From: CAYQNU01 sp964419055
Lineage (GTDB): Bacteria; Bacteroidota; Bacteroidia; Flavobacteriales_D; Parvicellaceae
Assembly: GCA_964419055.1 (NCBI GenBank)
Contig: CAYQNU010000001.1
Span: 62,001 to 126,000, forward strand
Length of the DNA stretch: 64,000 nucleotides
Direction of reading: 5' to 3'
Numbering within the stretch: position 1 is the first letter of the stretch; each line of letters starts with the position of its first letter. Under the pieces are notes generated by a model. The model had not been told where the DNA came from and made no database searches. It saw only the letters and a program-made list of their open reading frames with translations. Below are positions 8,553 through 15,960 of the stretch, piece after piece. Position numbers and translations under genes: made by a program.

Positions 8553-9228
8553 AATCATCAATATAGCCGTAGTTGCTGAAGTGGCAGAGGCACTAAAAGA
8601 CATCAAGCAAGACATGGTTTTTGTGGGTGGTGCTGTGGTAAGTTTATACACCGATGATCCAGTAGCAGATGAAATTCGCCCAACCCAAGATATTGATATG
8701 ACCATAAATATAGTTAATCTGAGTCATTGGCAAAAAGTTCAAGAGCAATTAGGGGCACTAGGATTTTACCCTGATACATTTGGCCATGCTATTTGCAGTT
8801 ACAAGTATAAAGATATTCCTGTAGACATCATGGCAACCGAAGACGGCCCACTAGGACCATCCAACCGTTGGTACAAAATAGGGTTTAAAAATTTATGGTC
8901 TGCTAAGGCTAAAGACCAGGAGATTAGTATTCTTTCAGCACCTTGTTATTTAGCAACCAAATTTGAAGCCTTTAATAACCGAGGCAGTGACTATAGAACC
9001 AGTCACGATTTGGAAGATATAATTTATGTTTTAGATAATCGGATAACCATTGTAGATGATATAATCAAAGATGATAGTCGTATTGCCAACTTTATTAAGG
9101 AACAATTGCAAAATATCACTAATAAAGGGATAATGCAAGAAGTTTTAATAGCGCATATTCATCCGTTAATGTTAGCCGAACGCTTGCCAATAGTAGAAGA
9201 AAAAATTAAACAAATAATGAATCAATAA
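8536..9228 (+). CDS. Nucleotidyltransferase, AbiEii/MNT-like candidate toxin
   Basis: A protein of about 230 residues with the polymerase-beta-like nucleotidyltransferase signature: GG at residues 31-32 (FVGGAVVS), the metal-binding pair Asp52 and Asp54 (QDIDM), and a third Asp97 (PVDIMA). KFEAFNNRG with SHDLEDI (142-161) matches the Lys and DxxD positions seen in AbiEii-like toxins. Such enzymes add nucleotides to tRNA ends or to other targets. The start is uncertain. TTG at 8536 or 8542 overlaps the HTH gene; the first in-frame ATG (residue 27) would start directly before the GG strand, so it is unlikely. Toxin function is inferred from family and context. Confidence 0.8.
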   Translation: MILENRIINIAVVAEVAEALKDIKQDMVFVGGAVVSLYTDDPVADEIRPTQDIDMTINIVNLSHWQKVQEQLGALGFYPDTFGHAICSYKYKDIPVDIMATEDGPLGPSNRWYKIGFKNLWSAKAKDQEISILSAPCYLATKFEAFNNRGSDYRTSHDLEDIIYVLDNRITIVDDIIKDDSRIANFIKEQLQNITNKGIMQEVLIAHIHPLMLAERLPIVEEKIKQIMNQ

Positions 9229-9291
9229 AAAAGTTCATTTTTTAAGGTTACCTTTATTAATTGTTGACATAAAGAGGGAAATGCAACGAAT

Positions 9292-9840
9292 ATGACTGAT
9301 AACGAAATCATAACACATATACGATTGGGCAACAATGAAAAGCCGATCAAATTGTTATACAAAGAATTCCCTAAGATAAAATCTTTAGTGATAAAGAGTG
9401 GGTTAACTGAACCAATAGCACAAGAATTGTTTAATGATAGTCTGGTTATTTTAATTGAAAAAATTAATGACCCTACTTTTGAACTATCATCCAAATTAAC
9501 GACCTATTTGTATGGGATTAATCGGTTTTTGGCTAAAAACGAATTACGCAAACAAAATAAACATCAATATGACTTAGAATGGAGTGATACACTGATTCTT
9601 TCGGAAGAGGATTTGGGTTACGACTACGAAAAAGAACAACAATTGACTTTGATGGAAAAAATCTTAGACAAGATTTCTGAAAAGTGCAAAGAAATGCTTC
9701 GGTTATTCTATTACAAAAAAGAAAGCATGGAAGCAATTGCCACAAAATTGGATTTTTCGAGTGTCAACTCAGCCAAAACACAAAAGTATAAATGCTTGGA
9801 GAAAGCTTCTTCAATGGCGCGTGAAATGCAACATGTTTAA
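9292..9840 (+). CDS. RNA polymerase sigma factor, ECF type
   Basis: A 182-residue sigma-70-family protein of ECF size. The N-terminal half has a divergent region 2 (QELFNDSLVILIEKINDPTF, then LTTYLYGINRFLAKNELRK). The C-terminal part has region 4 with a helix-turn-helix (CKEMLRLFYYKKESMEAIA followed by SSVNSAKTQKYKCLEKA). The gene 21 bases downstream encodes a membrane protein with an anti-sigma-like N terminus, so the two are probably a sigma/anti-sigma pair. No Bacteroidota consensus promoter is obvious before it; a TACCTTTA box lies about 40 bases upstream of the ATG. Confidence 0.88.
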   Translation: MTDNEIITHIRLGNNEKPIKLLYKEFPKIKSLVIKSGLTEPIAQELFNDSLVILIEKINDPTFELSSKLTTYLYGINRFLAKNELRKQNKHQYDLEWSDTLILSEEDLGYDYEKEQQLTLMEKILDKISEKCKEMLRLFYYKKESMEAIATKLDFSSVNSAKTQKYKCLEKASSMAREMQHV

Positions 9841-9861
9841 CTTACCAAAAACCGAAAGAAA

Positions 9862-12837
9862 ATGAGAAACGAACTTCAACATATAGAACGCATTGATCAG
9901 TATTTGAACAATGAACTTTCAGCAACGGAAACAATTGCTTTTGAACAAGAATTGCAAAATAATAGCACACTTCAAACACAATTAGAAACCCAAAAACTTT
10001 TGAAACAAGCCGCTTTGAGAAAAGCGATTAAAGCGGATATTGCCAAATATGGTGGTAGTAGCTCAATGGGTTTTAATTGGAGTAAATGGTTAGGTGTAAC
10101 GGGAATAATTGTACTTATAATTGGTGCAATTTGGTTAGGTAAAGATGTGTTATCAAAGACCGAAAACAATAATGAACATAACCAATTAGCGACAGCTCAT
10201 AAGGATTCAACTAAGGTTAAAATGGACACGTTTGTTACTGTTCCAACAGATTCCATTTCACAAGGTGAAACGGCATTGACTACTAATTCAAACGCTTCTG
10301 AAAAACCTAAAAACAAAGAAACAACTTATAGCGAAGACACCTATTGTGGAGAGTTAAAAACATGGGTGAAACCAGATATTCAAAAATACACTATTGATCC
10401 TTCAAAAGGGGCTACCATAGAAGGCAAAGATGGTACGTTGGTAATAGTGCCATCGGATGCTTTTGTTGATAATAACGGAATAATTATAAAAGAAAACGTT
10501 ACACTCGAAATTGTAGAAGCGCTCAAAGTTTCGGATATGATTGCGTATAATTTGACTACCATGAACGGTGACAAACCATTACAAACAGGGGGAATGTTGT
10601 ACATTCAACCTTATGTGAATGGTGAAAAAGTAGAAATCAATTCTAAGCGACCTTTGTATGTAGAAATTCCAACAGATGAGTACAACCCAAGTATGATGGC
10701 TTGGAATGGAAAAATAGATGAAAACGGTGATATCGATTGGCAAAACCCCCAACCCTTAAAACGCTATTTAACGAAAGTAGATTTTGATAACTTGGATTTT
10801 TTACCCAATGGATTTGAAGAGGCCGTTGCTGCAGGAATGCCATTTAAAAGTTACAAAAAAGCAGATAAAAAGTTAGTGGATAGTTTGTATTATTCTTTAG
10901 GAATTACAACTACAAATTCAAAGAAAGAATATGATTGTAATTTTTATGATAAAGATAATTTATTTGAAGGAAGTTTATCAGACACTAAATTCCCAGCGGT
11001 TTTTAGTGCGGAAATTATGCAAAGTTCTAGCACCCCAGTTAAAAATGGTTATGTAGAATTAAGAATAATGGATAAAGTATTTGGCAAAGGAATGACGGAT
11101 AATAATGGGAAAATTATTATTGAGAAATTACCAATAGGAACTTGTCAGGTAAAAGTTTGCTTTGATGGTCAAGTGCGCTATGTAAATGGAATTGTGTTAA
11201 AAGAAAACAGAGGTCCAATAACAGTTCAGCAAATAAATGTAAATAATATTACCCCAGTAGTTAAAACAACAATTACTAAGGATGATTCAAATAAAAATTT
11301 AACCACGAACTCAAATAATAGTAACAAAGTAACTTGTTTTATCAATCCTTTGAGCGTTCAAACCATAAAATCAGATAATTTTTCTAATACTTTTTTAGCC
11401 ACTAAAGAATTTGAACAACGCTTAAAAGTTCTGCATCAAATGCCTAATGCACAACAATTGTTTGACTTATATGTAACTAATTTAAGTAAGGATTTACACG
11501 TAGTGGATTCAATGGTTGCAGCAGAATTGAATGGAGAAAACAAAAAACACTTTACTGATTTTGCAGCGCAACAATTAACGAATGTAAAAGATGCCAATAT
11601 CTATCAAGAACAGTTAACGGAATTTTATAATTCAAAAAAGAAGGAATACGAAAAAGAGTTAACCAAAGCTAAAAAAGAATATGATAAAATTAGTTTAGCA
11701 GATTTGAATAAATACCAAAATGAGTTAAGAAAATTAACAAATCAAAATATTCAAAATTACGCTTTTGACAATAATTCATTTGATAATTATAAAATTAAAG
11801 AAGGAATAGCAAATCTTCATACGTCCTATAAAGTCCCACCAATAAAACCAATATTTGTAAAACCAAATGTAGTTAAAAGCCCAGCGGTATATGCTACAAA
11901 TTGGTATACGAGTGGATGGAAAAATATAGATGCATATATACATATGTTATTTAAAGAAAATAAAGAGGTAGAAATTGATATTGTTAATGAAGAAAACATA
12001 AAAAATGGAGCACGAATTTATCAGTGTATTAATATTCTTAAAACTGTAATTCCTTTGACCGTTTCTGGTGTTATTGCAAAAGCAAAATTTCCAAAAAGTG
12101 GTTCATCAAACGCAAAAGAAATGTCAAATACTTTTGCAATTGGTATATATAAAACCAAATCATCTATTCAATTTGCAAAAGCGCTTTATAATCCCTATGA
12201 AACAAATAAAGTAACATTAGTTTGGAACGAAGTTTCTGAAGAGTATTTAAAACAAGAGTTAAAAATTTTAGATGTTGAAACTGATGAAGTTTTTAAAGAT
12301 TTAGAGCAACAAGAGATATTAATAAAAAAGCAAATTGAAATTGAAATAAAGAAAGCTGAACAAGAAAAAGAGAGAAAACGTATTGAAATAGAGAAAAAAG
12401 ACCTAGAAGCTAAAATTGCAAAAATCCAAACAGCACTTGCTCTAGAAAAAGCCTTCATCCAAACTTTAGAAAATGTTGTAAATAGTTGTGGGTTAGCAAC
12501 ATCCAATAGCACAAATCTTGATGCTGCGAATAGTTATTTCGAAGTTCAACCTGAATTCCCTGGTGGTCAAGCTGCTTTGTACGATTTTCTTTCAAAAAAT
12601 TTGGCCTTTCCAAAAGAAGCTATAGAGCAAGGTATAGAAGGCAAAGTTTATATTCAATTCACTGTAGAAACAGATGGCAGCATTACGAATATAACCGTTT
12701 TAAAATCTGACCATCAACTTTTAAATCAAGCCGCAGTTGATGTTATTCGAAAAATGCCTAAATGGGGTCCTGCAACAAATGAAGGAAGCGTTATAAAAGT
12801 AGCTCATACCTTACCCATAAATTTCCAAAAATACTAA
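9862..12837 (+). CDS. Large anti-sigma-like transmembrane protein with C-terminal TonB domain
   Basis: A 991-residue protein. Residues 1-65 are acidic and helical (IERIDQYLNNELSATET), like flavobacterial anti-sigma N termini without Cys/His zinc ligands. A single membrane segment spans about 75-93. A Ser/Thr/Asn-rich linker follows, then beta-rich extracytoplasmic regions, one of which resembles a carboxypeptidase-regulatory-like repeat (about 390-450). A strongly charged coiled coil spans about 810-870. The last 90 or so residues form a TonB C-terminal domain (PEFPGGQAALYDFLSKNL to PINFQKY). Membrane placement puts the N terminus in the cytoplasm with the sigma factor and the TonB domain in the periplasm. 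It may sense periplasmic or outer-membrane state and release the sigma factor. The family is partly recognised; the combination is unusual. Confidence 0.78.
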   Translation: MRNELQHIERIDQYLNNELSATETIAFEQELQNNSTLQTQLETQKLLKQAALRKAIKADIAKYGGSSSMGFNWSKWLGVTGIIVLIIGAIWLGKDVLSKTENNNEHNQLATAHKDSTKVKMDTFVTVPTDSISQGETALTTNSNASEKPKNKETTYSEDTYCGELKTWVKPDIQKYTIDPSKGATIEGKDGTLVIVPSDAFVDNNGIIIKENVTLEIVEALKVSDMIAYNLTTMNGDKPLQTGGMLYIQPYVNGEKVEINSKRPLYVEIPTDEYNPSMMAWNGKIDENGDIDWQNPQPLKRYLTKVDFDNLDFLPNGFEEAVAAGMPFKSYKKADKKLVDSLYYSLGITTTNSKKEYDCNFYDKDNLFEGSLSDTKFPAVFSAEIMQSSSTPVKNGYVELRIMDKVFGKGMTDNNGKIIIEKLPIGTCQVKVCFDGQVRYVNGIVLKENRGPITVQQINVNNITPVVKTTITKDDSNKNLTTNSNNSNKVTCFINPLSVQTIKSDNFSNTFLATKEFEQRLKVLHQMPNAQQLFDLYVTNLSKDLHVVDSMVAAELNGENKKHFTDFAAQQLTNVKDANIYQEQLTEFYNSKKKEYEKELTKAKKEYDKISLADLNKYQNELRKLTNQNIQNYAFDNNSFDNYKIKEGIANLHTSYKVPPIKPIFVKPNVVKSPAVYATNWYTSGWKNIDAYIHMLFKENKEVEIDIVNEENIKNGARIYQCINILKTVIPLTVSGVIAKAKFPKSGSSNAKEMSNTFAIGIYKTKSSIQFAKALYNPYETNKVTLVWNEVSEEYLKQELKILDVETDEVFKDLEQQEILIKKQIEIEIKKAEQEKERKRIEIEKKDLEAKIAKIQTALALEKAFIQTLENVVNSCGLATSNSTNLDAANSYFEVQPEFPGGQAALYDFLSKNLAFPKEAIEQGIEGKVYIQFTVETDGSITNITVLKSDHQLLNQAAVDVIRKMPKWGPATNEGSVIKVAHTLPINFQKY

Positions 12838-12912
12838 ATCAAAATGGTACAGTAATTTGAATGAAAGAAGCCGTTTGCTTTGGCTGTAGAATCATACAAT
12901 TATCTAAATAAC

Positions 12913-12938
12913 GAGACCCAGAAGTACTTTTGGATCTC
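12913..12938. terminator. Hairpin between convergent genes, probable terminator
   Basis: GAGACCCAGAAG pairs with CTTTTGGATCTC, with one mismatch and one G-U pair, around a GTAC centre. TTTATT follows on the plus strand. It lies between the convergent ends at 12837 (plus) and 12955 (minus), so it could stop both transcripts. Confidence 0.6.
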
Positions 12939-12954
12939 TTTATTAATCAACTAT

Positions 12955-13464
12955 TTATCCCTTAATCAAATTATATAATTTTTCTAACTCTTCTTTTGAA
13001 GTACAGCTCAATAAAAAAGTAAGGCTGTTTTTGTATTCAGGATCAGAATATCCGAAAGGGTAGGTTGTATTTTTAAAGGGTTTACTTTCTGGTCTTTCTT
13101 CATCAGCTGTGAAGTATATGTAATAATGGAGTACCTTTTCATTCTCATCCATTTGTTCCTTTACTTCTAGATAATAGTAATTAATTTGATTTTTATGAAA
13201 TCTGTAAATGTTGAGGTCAACGAATTTATTGTTCAGCTCACCATAAATGGCAATTTCTATTGTGTCGCCCTCAATTTTATAATAGGAATGTTCATTTTGA
13301 TCGAGTTGAGAAGCATTAAAATCATTAAATTTGGGAAAAACACAAATGGGAGTTCCGTTTAGAATTAATGTTTTACCATCTTCAAATTGGATCGTTTTTT
13401 GAGCGTTCACAGTTATGTTTAAACACAAAGTGATAAGAATAATTTTAGCCACTATTTTTTTCAT
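12955..13464 (-). CDS. Secreted protein of unknown function
   Basis: A 169-residue protein with a clear signal peptide (MKKIVAKIILITLCLNITVNA, cleavage before QK). The mature part of about 147 residues is acidic with alternating hydrophobic residues, suggesting a small beta-rich periplasmic or surface domain. It has two Cys in the mature part and no T9SS sorting domain, lipobox or membrane segment. I do not recognise the family. It stands alone: convergent with the anti-sigma/TonB gene and followed by another minus-strand gene after about 140 bases. Confidence 0.65.
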   Translation of the reverse strand: MKKIVAKIILITLCLNITVNAQKTIQFEDGKTLILNGTPICVFPKFNDFNASQLDQNEHSYYKIEGDTIEIAIYGELNNKFVDLNIYRFHKNQINYYYLEVKEQMDENEKVLHYYIYFTADEERPESKPFKNTTYPFGYSDPEYKNSLTFLLSCTSKEELEKLYNLIKG

Positions 13465-13571
13465 AATTCATTTAATTTTAGGTTAAAGATAATGGGTATT
13501 TTTCTTTTCAATCCAACCACTTTGTAAAACTCCTTTTTTAATATCCAAAAAGTAGCATGTAATTAGTAAAA

Positions 13572-13603
13572 AATCCCCACCCGCTACTACTCGAATGAGG
13601 ACT
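13572..13603 (-). terminator. Rho-independent terminator of the YCF48-repeat gene
   Basis: Read on the minus strand, AGTCCTCATTCG pairs with CGGGTGGGGATT through a 12-position stem with several G-U pairs. A run of T follows directly. It begins about 26 bases after the stop codon at 13630. The stem design is very similar to that of the hairpin at 15899-15930. Confidence 0.75.
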
Positions 13604-13614
13604 TTATTGTTTAG

Positions 13615-13640
13615 CTATGAAAAAACACCTTATTTATTTA
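13615..13640. repeat. 26-bp exact repeat over the gene 3' end, copy 1
   Basis: These 26 bases are identical to 15935-15960. Each copy covers the last two sense codons and the stop of a T9SS cargo gene (encoding NK-stop) plus 17 bases of non-coding sequence beyond it. Identity past the stop codon is not explained by protein constraint. Confidence 0.85.
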
Positions 13641-15606
13641 CTATTAGTTTTGTTTGTTGTTTGATACCGTTAAAAGAAGTTTGCACTAAGTAAATTCCAT
13701 TTTCCCAATCGGATGTTGAAATTACCGAAACAGTAGATTCAACGATTTTAGAGTACATCAATTTCCCAGTTACATCATAAACAGTGATTTGTGTACCTTC
13801 TTTCAAATTCTCCAAGTTTATATGATCATTAGTTGGATTTGGGTAAAGTGTAATTGGAGAACCAAATGTTTCATTGATAGAGGAAGAACCCCCACCAATA
13901 GTCACTTGTGAGCAGCCAGATATAGTAGCACAACCATTAATAGAAATTTCAACTGCATAATTCCCAGTAATGGTTGGAGTAAATGATTGTAAAGTAGCGC
14001 CAGAAATTGGTGCGTTTCCATTGTCACAATCTAGCCATTGGTAGGAGGCGCCTGATTGTTGTGCTGTGAGGGTGTTACCTGCTAAAGTTACTGTTGTGTT
14101 TGATCCAACACAAAATGCCACGCAGTCAGAAGTATCAGCTGGGCACACTCCCATATTATTTAAAATCACTGCATAGCTTCCATTTTGAGTTGGATTATAA
14201 CTTTGGCTATTTGCTCCAACTATTACAGAAAAATTAGTGGAACAATCTACCCATTGAAAGTTTCCAAAACCTCCAAATGCACTAATAAAATTACCTCCAT
14301 TACTGGCATTAATTTGTTGACTTGCTTCAATATTCAAATTGATACGCACCAAACTATCACAACCGTATTGAATAGAAGTTAATGTTTCTAAATACATTCC
14401 TGATTGGGTATAAGTTGTACCATTAAACGTATAACTATCACAAGCTGATGGGTAAATATCTACAACAGGTATGGCTGGATAAACGGTTAGATTTACCGTT
14501 ACTGAACTATCACAACCAAATTGATTGGCAAATACTTGTGTATAATTGCCAGAGGTAGTATATTGTTGGTTACCCCAATTGTAGGTGCCGCAACTAACTG
14601 CTGAAAATGAAGTAGTATTGGTACAATTATCTTGAAATTTAATGATTGTACCATTGGCTCCTACTGCCCAACCCACAAATGGGTTTATAAAAGTAAGGTC
14701 ATATAAATGATTTGTTGTTGGGGAAGTATAAACTGTCCAACTAGCACCTTGATCAGTAGTTTGTAAAATAGTGCCATTTTCACCCACTGCCCAACCTATC
14801 AAATTGTTTACAAATGTTACAGCGTGCAGGTTGTTTGTTGTTTGGTTACTTGATGTCCAAGAAGTTCCTCCGTTAGATGTTTTGAGAATGGTTCCATTAG
14901 ACCCAACAATAAAACCAATATTGGCATCAAGAAAATAAATACCCTTCAAATCGGAAGTTACACCCGTTGATATATCCGCCCAAATTGCGGTTGTTTGAAC
15001 ATCGTTATTTTTATTTAATTTGCCGTTGTTTCCAATGACCCAAGTGGTAGAACCAACACAATATACATTATTCCATGTATCCGTTCCATTAAAATTACCG
15101 TATGATGAATTCCCCCAACCTCCACTAGAAGTTGTTGATTCAATTATAGGTATATCATCATGATTTTTTCCAACCATAACTTTTACCTGTCCATTTATAA
15201 ACATTTTATTCATTTGAGCTCCTGTAGCTAAATTGAATGGACCTGCAAAACCATCAGAACCTCCACCACCTGTTTCAATATTGGTTGCTTGAGAATAATT
15301 AGCGGGTAATAATGCGTGGTGAATATAATTTGAAGGAGTAACTAAAATATCGTTTATTGGTTTACTAGCTTGTGTCCATACATTAGCAGGGTGTGTCCAA
15401 CTAGTGCCACCGTCAGCTGAATAAGCAAATAATCTACCGTTAGATGCCGTAGCTCCAGCAGCAACTATATAGGATGATGTAGCTGCAGAAACGCTTTTAA
15501 ATGTTGCATTTGCAGGTGCTGAAGAATTTTGCACTGTCCAAGTTTGAGCGTTTGAAGTTCTTGTTAAACAGATAATTGTAAAAATTAATAGAAATTCTCT
15601 TTTCAT
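13630..15606 (-). CDS. T9SS-secreted protein with YCF48-like repeats
   Basis: A 658-residue surface or secreted protein. I chose the ATG at 15606 because it starts a proper signal peptide (MKREFLLIFTIICLTRTSNAQ); the frame extends 29 codons upstream without signal character. The middle carries at least three beta-propeller blades of the YCF48/BNR type (GFIVGSNGTILKTSNGGTSW, GWAVGENGTILQTTDQGASW, GWAVGANGTIIKF). Cys-containing SprB-like/Ig-like adhesion units follow. The last 80 or so residues form a type A T9SS sorting domain (LYPNPTNDHINLENL, then GIYLVQT and LIVNK). It is probably exported across the outer membrane and anchored there. Ligand unknown. Confidence 0.88.
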   Translation of the reverse strand: MKREFLLIFTIICLTRTSNAQTWTVQNSSAPANATFKSVSAATSSYIVAAGATASNGRLFAYSADGGTSWTHPANVWTQASKPINDILVTPSNYIHHALLPANYSQATNIETGGGGSDGFAGPFNLATGAQMNKMFINGQVKVMVGKNHDDIPIIESTTSSGGWGNSSYGNFNGTDTWNNVYCVGSTTWVIGNNGKLNKNNDVQTTAIWADISTGVTSDLKGIYFLDANIGFIVGSNGTILKTSNGGTSWTSSNQTTNNLHAVTFVNNLIGWAVGENGTILQTTDQGASWTVYTSPTTNHLYDLTFINPFVGWAVGANGTIIKFQDNCTNTTSFSAVSCGTYNWGNQQYTTSGNYTQVFANQFGCDSSVTVNLTVYPAIPVVDIYPSACDSYTFNGTTYTQSGMYLETLTSIQYGCDSLVRINLNIEASQQINASNGGNFISAFGGFGNFQWVDCSTNFSVIVGANSQSYNPTQNGSYAVILNNMGVCPADTSDCVAFCVGSNTTVTLAGNTLTAQQSGASYQWLDCDNGNAPISGATLQSFTPTITGNYAVEISINGCATISGCSQVTIGGGSSSINETFGSPITLYPNPTNDHINLENLKEGTQITVYDVTGKLMYSKIVESTVSVISTSDWENGIYLVQTSFNGIKQQTKLIVNK

Positions 15607-15758
15607 ATTGATTAATCGTTTAGTTGTATTCAAATGTAAATTATAAAATTCACTTGGGTTTAACCAATTTGTGTAGATGGGTTTAGGCTGCATGAAAGCC
15701 TATGGTGAGTTTGTGAGCAATAGACTTGGAGACGGAAGATTTTATGAAGGAAGAGTAT

Positions 15759-15777
15759 AAAGTCTTAAGTCTAGAGT
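15759..15777. repeat. 19-bp repeat upstream of T9SS genes, copy 1
   Basis: AAAGTCTTAAGTCTAGAGT matches 17895-17913 with a single A/G difference. Both copies lie about 130-160 bases upstream of a T9SS cargo gene on the same strand. They are AGTCT-rich and could be an intergenic mobile-like repeat or a shared upstream element. Confidence 0.6.
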
Positions 15778-15898
15778 GGAGTTTAGTTGTAAAAGAATGT
15801 AACACGTATTGCTGTTACATTTATGGTAATCAACTTTACTTCCAATTTGTCCTTTTGTCTAGTATCTAGGGTCTAATGTCTAGCATCTAAAAACAAAA

Positions 15899-15930
15899 AA
15901 TCCCCACTCAGTGTTACCCAAGCGAGGATT
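15899..15930 (-). terminator. Rho-independent terminator of the ELWxxDGT gene
   Basis: On the minus strand, AATCCTCGCT pairs with AGTGGGGATT (one mismatch, one G-U pair), followed by a T-run. It lies about 20 bases after the stop codon at 15950. It is closely related in design to the terminator at 13572-13603. Confidence 0.78.
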
Positions 15931-15934
15931 CCTT

Positions 15935-15960
15935 CTATGAAAAAACACCTTATTTATTTA
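15935..15960. repeat. 26-bp exact repeat over the gene 3' end, copy 2
   Basis: Identical to 13615-13640. It covers the last codons and stop of the ELWxxDGT gene and continues into non-coding sequence up to the terminator stem. Confidence 0.85.

Larger units (their letters stand above)
15607..15949. other. Intergenic region between two T9SS cargo genes
   Basis: This stretch of 343 bases holds no gene I can support. It contains the terminator at 15899-15930, an imperfect run of CTAGnATCTA-type units at 15857-15889, and a 19-base element at 15759-15777 that recurs upstream of the next cargo gene at 17895-17913 with one mismatch. The 26-base 3' repeat begins at 15935. The promoter of the gene at 13630-15606 must lie here, but I see no clear consensus. 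Confidence 0.6.
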
